Shown: piece after piece, positions 59,876 through 64,000 of the stretch | Layout of the letters: each line of letters starts with the position of its first letter | Position numbering within the stretch: the stretch's first letter is position 1 | Source: Tetramitus jugosus | Lineage: Eukaryota > Heterolobosea > Eutetramitea > Acrasida > Vahlkampfiidae | Reading direction: 5' to 3' | Assembly (NCBI GenBank): GCA_937625935.1 | Contig: OW569354.1 | Coordinates: 434,001-498,000, forward strand | Length of the DNA stretch: 64,000 nt | Notes under the pieces: model-generated | Told to the model about the DNA's origin: nothing | Database searches by the model: none | The model's input: the letters and a program-made list of their open reading frames with translations, nothing else | Program-made: the position numbers and the translations under genes

Positions 59876-61408
59876 TTAGTCGCTCTTGACAAGAAAGCTT
59901 GTCTTTCCTTTCTTTTGCCATTGAATACCAGCCTTCGACAAAATACCCACCAACAAACTCATACGAGCTTGTCTTTCAGTCTCGGATCTGTTCACATTTG
60001 TAATGAATCTCTTTCCAAACTCCTTGTATGAAATGGACTTTGTGTTGACAAAAAGGGCACGTACAGCTCTTTCAAGCTCATCTGGATCAGTAATGTCCTC
60101 TACTTCTAACTTTACCTTCTTGCTGCCTCCAGGAGACTCCTCTTCTTCTCTCTTTCTCTTGCCTGCTGATGATGCACTGGCAGATGAAGGCGATGCAGTG
60201 CTGCTCGATGCTGGAGAAGCAATTTTCTTTGGTTCCTTGTCCGTCTTCTTTGGTCTACCACGACCTCTCTTTTTTGGCTCAGCATTTGCACCACCATCAC
60301 TACCCTCCTCGCCACCAGACTTTGACTCCTCATCCTCTGAATTGGCCTCTGATTTCACAGCAGCAGCAGCAGCCGACTCGCTTGCACCAGATGCATCTGC
60401 AGTAGCAGCATCCGGCCTCATCAATGGACCACCGTCCAACACACGCTTCAACTCCTTACCAAACTCATTCAGTCCCTCCTCATCTGAATCTTCCAACTCT
60501 GCTGGTGGCTTATAGTAGACTTGAGGATTCTCCAACTCTGCGTCCACAAACTCCTCATCGTCATCCACTCCTCCATCGTAATCGAAACCTCCTTCTTCTT
60601 CATCGCGACCACCACTCATCATTTCATCATCATCTTCAAAATCATTCTTGGATGATCTCGAAGAAGAAGAAGAAGATGACAAAGATGAAGATGGACGACC
60701 TCTTCGACCACCTCCACTTCCAGCTCCTCCACCACCACCACGACCACCAGCACCAACACCTCCAAAAGCACCTACTCTTCCCTCAAAATTCTTTCTAAAT
60801 ATGGAAGTTTCACTCGTCGTGGATTTCATTTTCTCCGCAATTCTCCGAGTGCTCTTATCCATGGCTGCTTCTGCCATTTCACTCGTGTTGGCAGCTCTCT
60901 GATTCATAACTCTCGTCTCAAAATGAACCCATTCATTATTCACCGGTATGCACATGAACTCATTATTCTCCGTCATGACTAAAATACAGTAGTGACTTGC
61001 TTCGGGCAATTGTGATTTTCCTTCATAACAATTCCGATGCGGAGTCGGAGTATTATCCTCAATAATGTACTCTCGTTTTCGTTCACGTGCATTTCGTTGA
61101 CTGGTTTCTCTCTTTTGTTCCATGAGCAACTGTTTTTCAGACTTGTAACGCTGTTGTTGTGCACTTGCAATGGCATTGGCAGTGTTCATGGGATCGAGAC
61201 CTACTTCGGCCAAATCGGATCGATCATCTTCGACTCGTTTTTTTCGTAGGAGTGTCGGAGATTTCCATTTGGAGAAATCAATGGGTTTGGGGAAACGAGT
61301 CACAGTGTAACCAATGTCTTCGACTGTGCCGAGACGAAGTGTGAATTCTTGAGTGTTGTTGGGATTAGGTTGTTGTTGTTGTTGTTGTTGTCTGTGTGAG
61401 GCGCTCAT
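59876..61408 (-). CDS. GTF2F1: Transcription initiation factor TFIIF alpha subunit (RAP74)
   Basis: A 510-aa nuclear protein that binds RNA polymerase II with TFIIF beta during initiation and elongation. N-terminal dimerisation region: DFSKWKSPTLLRKKRV, then NCYEGKSQLPEASHYCILVMTENNEFMCIPVNNEWVHFE, matching the RAP74 triple-barrel region (YEG...Y..L.....EF...P...WY.F). The centre is long, acidic and Gly/Ser/Ala/Lys-rich (about residues 215-430), including KKRGRGRPKKTDKEPKK, an AT-hook-like motif. The C-terminal winged helix (DPDELERAVRALFVNTKSISYKEFGKRF ... GKTSFLVK) binds FCP1-type phosphatase in animals. Single exon; a Gln9 run at the start. Confidence 0.85.
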   Translation of the reverse strand: MSASHRQQQQQQQPNPNNTQEFTLRLGTVEDIGYTVTRFPKPIDFSKWKSPTLLRKKRVEDDRSDLAEVGLDPMNTANAIASAQQQRYKSEKQLLMEQKRETSQRNARERKREYIIEDNTPTPHRNCYEGKSQLPEASHYCILVMTENNEFMCIPVNNEWVHFETRVMNQRAANTSEMAEAAMDKSTRRIAEKMKSTTSETSIFRKNFEGRVGAFGGVGAGGRGGGGGAGSGGGRRGRPSSSLSSSSSSSRSSKNDFEDDDEMMSGGRDEEEGGFDYDGGVDDDEEFVDAELENPQVYYKPPAELEDSDEEGLNEFGKELKRVLDGGPLMRPDAATADASGASESAAAAAVKSEANSEDEESKSGGEEGSDGGANAEPKKRGRGRPKKTDKEPKKIASPASSSTASPSSASASSAGKRKREEEESPGGSKKVKLEVEDITDPDELERAVRALFVNTKSISYKEFGKRFITNVNRSETERQARMSLLVGILSKAGIQWQKKGKTSFLVKSD

Positions 61409-61579
61409 TGTTGTGATTGATCAATTGTTTTTGATGATGGGACTTGTGAGCTTTTTTCTCGTTTGCTTTTTTTTATAGGTTGTTTTTTCGATTCATGCTT
61501 GGAAGAAAAAACGCGTGAAGCTTTTATGTCAGACAAAGTGTTGCTTCTTGTGAAAGTGATACTAAAGGATATATTATGC

Positions 61580-62863
61580 TTATTGCTTGATAACAATGGA
61601 TTCTCTCTCTGGGCCAACACCGATCCATCGGATTGGAATCTCAAAGATTTGTTCGAGAGCCAAGACGTACTCTTGAGCTTCCTTTGGCAACTCTTCAAAG
61701 GTTCTGCACTTTGAAATGTCTTGCTTCCATCCCTTGAATGTCTGATAGGTGACTTCAACCTTGGAGAATACTTCGAGATTGGCTGGAACAGAGTGCAACT
61801 CCTCTCCATTGTACTCGTACTTTACACCGACCTTGATCTCATCAAAAGAGTCCAAGACGTCCAGTTTTGTCAAGCAAATGCCAGTGAAACCGTTCATCAT
61901 GTGACCGTACTTGACAGCAACAGCGTCCAACCAACCACATCTTCTTGGTCTTCCGGTGGTGGTTCCGTACTCGTGACCAATGTCTCTCAACTTTTGACCA
62001 ATTTCATCTTCCAACTCTGTTGGGAATGGACCACCACCGACACGTGTAGTGTAAGCCTTTACGACACCATACACATCCTTGATACTCGTTGGTGGCACTC
62101 CGAGACCAGTGCAAGCACCACCGACACATGGTGAACTGCTAGTGACATATGGATAGGTACCAAAGTCAAGATCAAGCATCACAGCATTGGCTCCTTCAAC
62201 CAAAATGGCACAGTTGGCATCTTCCTTCATCTTGCGATTCAAGTAGGACACAGTGTCCAAAATCATTGGCAACACAGCTGGAGCATACGTGTCCTTGAAC
62301 AACTTTAGTTCAGCTTCCAAATCATGCACAGACGACAGAGTAGGATACTGCTGACACAGAGAGTGGAACAACGTACGAGTTCTCTTCTCAAACACATCCC
62401 AAAAGAGCAAATCTCCGACTCTGACACCGTTTCTTGTGGCTTTGCTGCTATAAGTTGGACCAATGCCCTTCTTTGTAGTACCAATCTTGTCATTTCCAGT
62501 GAGAGCAGCCTCTTGAATGCCATCAACTTCCTTGTGGAAACCAAACACAATGTGTGCACGATCAGACACAAAGATGCGACCATTGGTATCGATTCCACCT
62601 TCCTTCAACACTCTTAGTTCCTCCAAGAGCTTTGGAATCTCAACAACAACACCGTTACCAATCAAATTGGTGCACGTTGGAGTCAGGATACCACTGGGCA
62701 ACAAATTGGTGGCAAATTTCTTCTTTCCCAACACAATAGTATGGCCAGCATTGGCACCACCATTGTATCTTGCAATAATCTTTTGATCTTGAGCAATTAG
62801 ATCGACTAATTTACCCTTTCCTTCATCTCCCCATTGACCTCCGACGACGACTGTGACTGGCAT
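61580..62863 (-). CDS. ADSS: Adenylosuccinate synthetase
   Basis: A 427-aa cytosolic enzyme: IMP + Asp + GTP to adenylosuccinate, first committed step to AMP. Hallmarks in order: GGQWGDEGKGKLVD (GTP-binding loop with catalytic Asp13 region), ARYNGGANAGHTIV (catalytic His), LIGNGVVV, TTKKGIGPTYSSKATR (IMP-binding), VEGANAVMLDLDFGTYPYVTSSSP, CVGGACTGLGVPP, YTTRVGGGPFPTEL, GTTTGRPRRCGWLDAV, LTKLDVLD and the C-terminal GVGPERESI. Length is the family norm, and no presequence. Shares its 800-bp upstream region with the Rab8-like gene. Confidence 0.96.
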   Translation of the reverse strand: MPVTVVVGGQWGDEGKGKLVDLIAQDQKIIARYNGGANAGHTIVLGKKKFATNLLPSGILTPTCTNLIGNGVVVEIPKLLEELRVLKEGGIDTNGRIFVSDRAHIVFGFHKEVDGIQEAALTGNDKIGTTKKGIGPTYSSKATRNGVRVGDLLFWDVFEKRTRTLFHSLCQQYPTLSSVHDLEAELKLFKDTYAPAVLPMILDTVSYLNRKMKEDANCAILVEGANAVMLDLDFGTYPYVTSSSPCVGGACTGLGVPPTSIKDVYGVVKAYTTRVGGGPFPTELEDEIGQKLRDIGHEYGTTTGRPRRCGWLDAVAVKYGHMMNGFTGICLTKLDVLDSFDEIKVGVKYEYNGEELHSVPANLEVFSKVEVTYQTFKGWKQDISKCRTFEELPKEAQEYVLALEQIFEIPIRWIGVGPERESIVIKQ

Positions 62864-63671
62864 AGTGTGTGATATGAAAACTAAGAAGTAGTTGTAGTTT
62901 TAGTAGTAATAGTTTTAGCTATTATGGTGTTTGTTGTTGAGCTCTAGGAGTTTGCCGAAGCACACAAAAAACAATAAACAGAGAGTTTGGTTGTTTTAAG
63001 CTTAAGGAATCATATGCAAAGTGTGTTGATTCGATTTTTTGTTTGTGGAGGCTGCCTGCGACGTGTGTGGGAGATCGATCGTGATCGTTGGTGCTGAATT
63101 GATTCCGTATCCAAAATATTTGACTGGGCTTCTTATTCCCGACGGCATCAGAACTTCCAAGTTGTTCCTGTCGTAAAACAGTTTTCGCTCGCTGAACCCT
63201 ACTTATTCTTTGAATAGCAGGTTGTGACTTGGTTGAAATGGACAGAGAAGGTGCACTGGGTACATTTCCTTAGGTTCTGCAGGTGGAAACGTCTCCACTT
63301 TGGTGAAATACAATGATTGCGAGAGGAGAAACGAGAGTGCTTCAAACTTCAGTCATTCTTCAGCTAATAAAGGTATAGATGTTCAGTCATACTTTACAAC
63401 GAAACGTCTTGACCAAAAAACGAACTGACGTTGCCGACGGAGAATACCAACGAAAACCGCGAAAGATTTGACCTGAAAACATCAAGTGTTGTTCAGCTAA
63501 AGTCCCGTTCTTGGTGGCCAAAAAAATCTCCTCCAAGTCGCTCCTCACAAAAAACGTTCATCATCGCCGCAAGCAACAACAAAAAAAACATTTTTTTTTC
63601 ATCTTCTTCTTTGAACGAACCAATCACCAATCAACTCTTTATATAAAAACAACACCAACGACAACACAAAA
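62864..63671. promoter_or_regulatory. Divergent intergenic region (ADSS / Rab8-like)
   Basis: About 800 bp without a supported gene. It contains a GATCGATCGTGATCG near-palindrome at about 63073 and a small inverted repeat GTGGA-AACGTC-TCCAC near 63285. The last 80 bp (A8, T9, TATATAAAAACAACACC) form the leader of the Rab8-like gene, with a TATATAAA sequence about 30 bp before the ATG. Confidence 0.45.
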
Positions 63672-64000
63672 ATGGCTCAATCCAAAAACTCACAATACGA
63701 CTATTTAATCAAGCTCTTGCTCATTGGTGATTCAGGTGTAGGAAAATCTTGCTTGCTATTGCGTTTTTCTGATGACACATTTACCACTAATTTCATAACA
63801 ACTATTGGGTATGTTGAGAGCTTTTTTTCTCTCTCTGTGTGTCAATGATGAGAGAGCGCGTACTTGTTGTTCCTCAAAAAAGCTTTTTTCATTGACAAGA
63901 AATCAAACAGCAAACTAACAAACATTTCATGTCACTTATACAGTATTGATTTCAAGATTCGTACCATTGAATTAGACGGCAAGCGCATTAAGCTTCAAAT
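63672..64000 (+). CDS. RAB8: Rab8/Sec4-like small GTPase, 5' part (2 exons seen, runs off window)
   Basis: Exon 1 at 63672..63808 encodes [21 protein letters not shown]-loop GDSGVGKSC and [15 protein letters not shown]. Exon 2 starts at 63944 and reads [18 protein letters not shown] up to the window edge. The effector-region sequence [19 protein letters not shown] is diagnostic of the Rab8/Rab10/Sec4 group (exocytic traffic to the plasma membrane and cilium). The 135-bp intron (GTATGT...ACAG) is phase 2, inside the glycine codon of TIG. The switch II, NKXD and prenylation motifs lie outside the window. Confidence 0.9.
63809..63943 (+). other. Intron of the Rab8-like gene
   Basis: GTATGT...ACAG, 135 bp, phase 2. 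Confidence 0.85.

Overview
The window is nuclear DNA of a protist, most likely a Naegleria-type amoeboflagellate (Heterolobosea). This is inferred from gene content and style, not from a species marker. Genes are tightly packed on both strands, coding regions are mostly uninterrupted, and the few introns are short (about 60-160 bp) with GT..AG ends. Leaders are rich in CAA/ACA. The gene set mixes ciliary functions (IFT27, a BBS-type chaperonin), endomembrane traffic (Rab2, Rab8-like), a cathepsin B-like protease and a Fanzor nuclease, the eukaryotic relative of TnpB, which is described from this genus.

Layout. 0-8 kb: 3' part of the ribosome-maturation GTPase EFL1 (cut by the window edge), a cathepsin B-like protease, a gene-poor stretch, a 5'-truncated LINE with poly-A tail and perfect 15-bp target-site duplications next to tRNA-Val(CAC), then a TPR protein. 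8-14 kb: a membrane-anchored glycerophosphodiester phosphodiesterase, a degenerate 373-bp-offset direct repeat, then a candidate mobile unit (10281-13954) bounded by a 16-bp inverted repeat starting with TTAA. That unit holds an intact Fanzor gene, an internal fragment of VPS35, an orphan leader and start codon, and an F-box-like fragment. 14-27 kb: a four-helix membrane protein, a glycerolipid acyltransferase, a GT61-type glycosyltransferase, a DDX60-like helicase, an acidic unknown protein, an alpha/beta hydrolase-fold protein lacking its serine nucleophile, and tRNA-Thr(TGT).

27-51 kb: a GRAM/PH protein (3 exons), a mitochondrial-type ABCB half transporter (2 exons), IFT27 (2 exons), CCT4 (3 exons), a SRPBCC/START-like protein, a KCTD9-like BTB/pentapeptide protein, a mitochondrial unknown, an R3H protein, a disordered unknown, a second ABCB half transporter (2 exons), COA6, Rab2 (2 exons) and an SLC38-like amino-acid transporter. 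51-64 kb: a 47-aa WH2 actin-binding microprotein, a 1,877-aa kinase-NACHT-HEAT protein (3 exons), a BBS/CCT-like chaperonin, TFIIF alpha, adenylosuccinate synthetase and the start of a Rab8-like gene.

Most of the window is ordinary housekeeping sequence with no operon-like logic. The parts most worth attention are the Fanzor unit with its captured gene pieces and predicted guide RNA end, the kinase-NACHT-HEAT STAND protein, the LINE inserted 29 bp upstream of a tRNA gene, and the WH2 microprotein. Exon joins were inferred by eye from reading frame, splice signals and family alignment.
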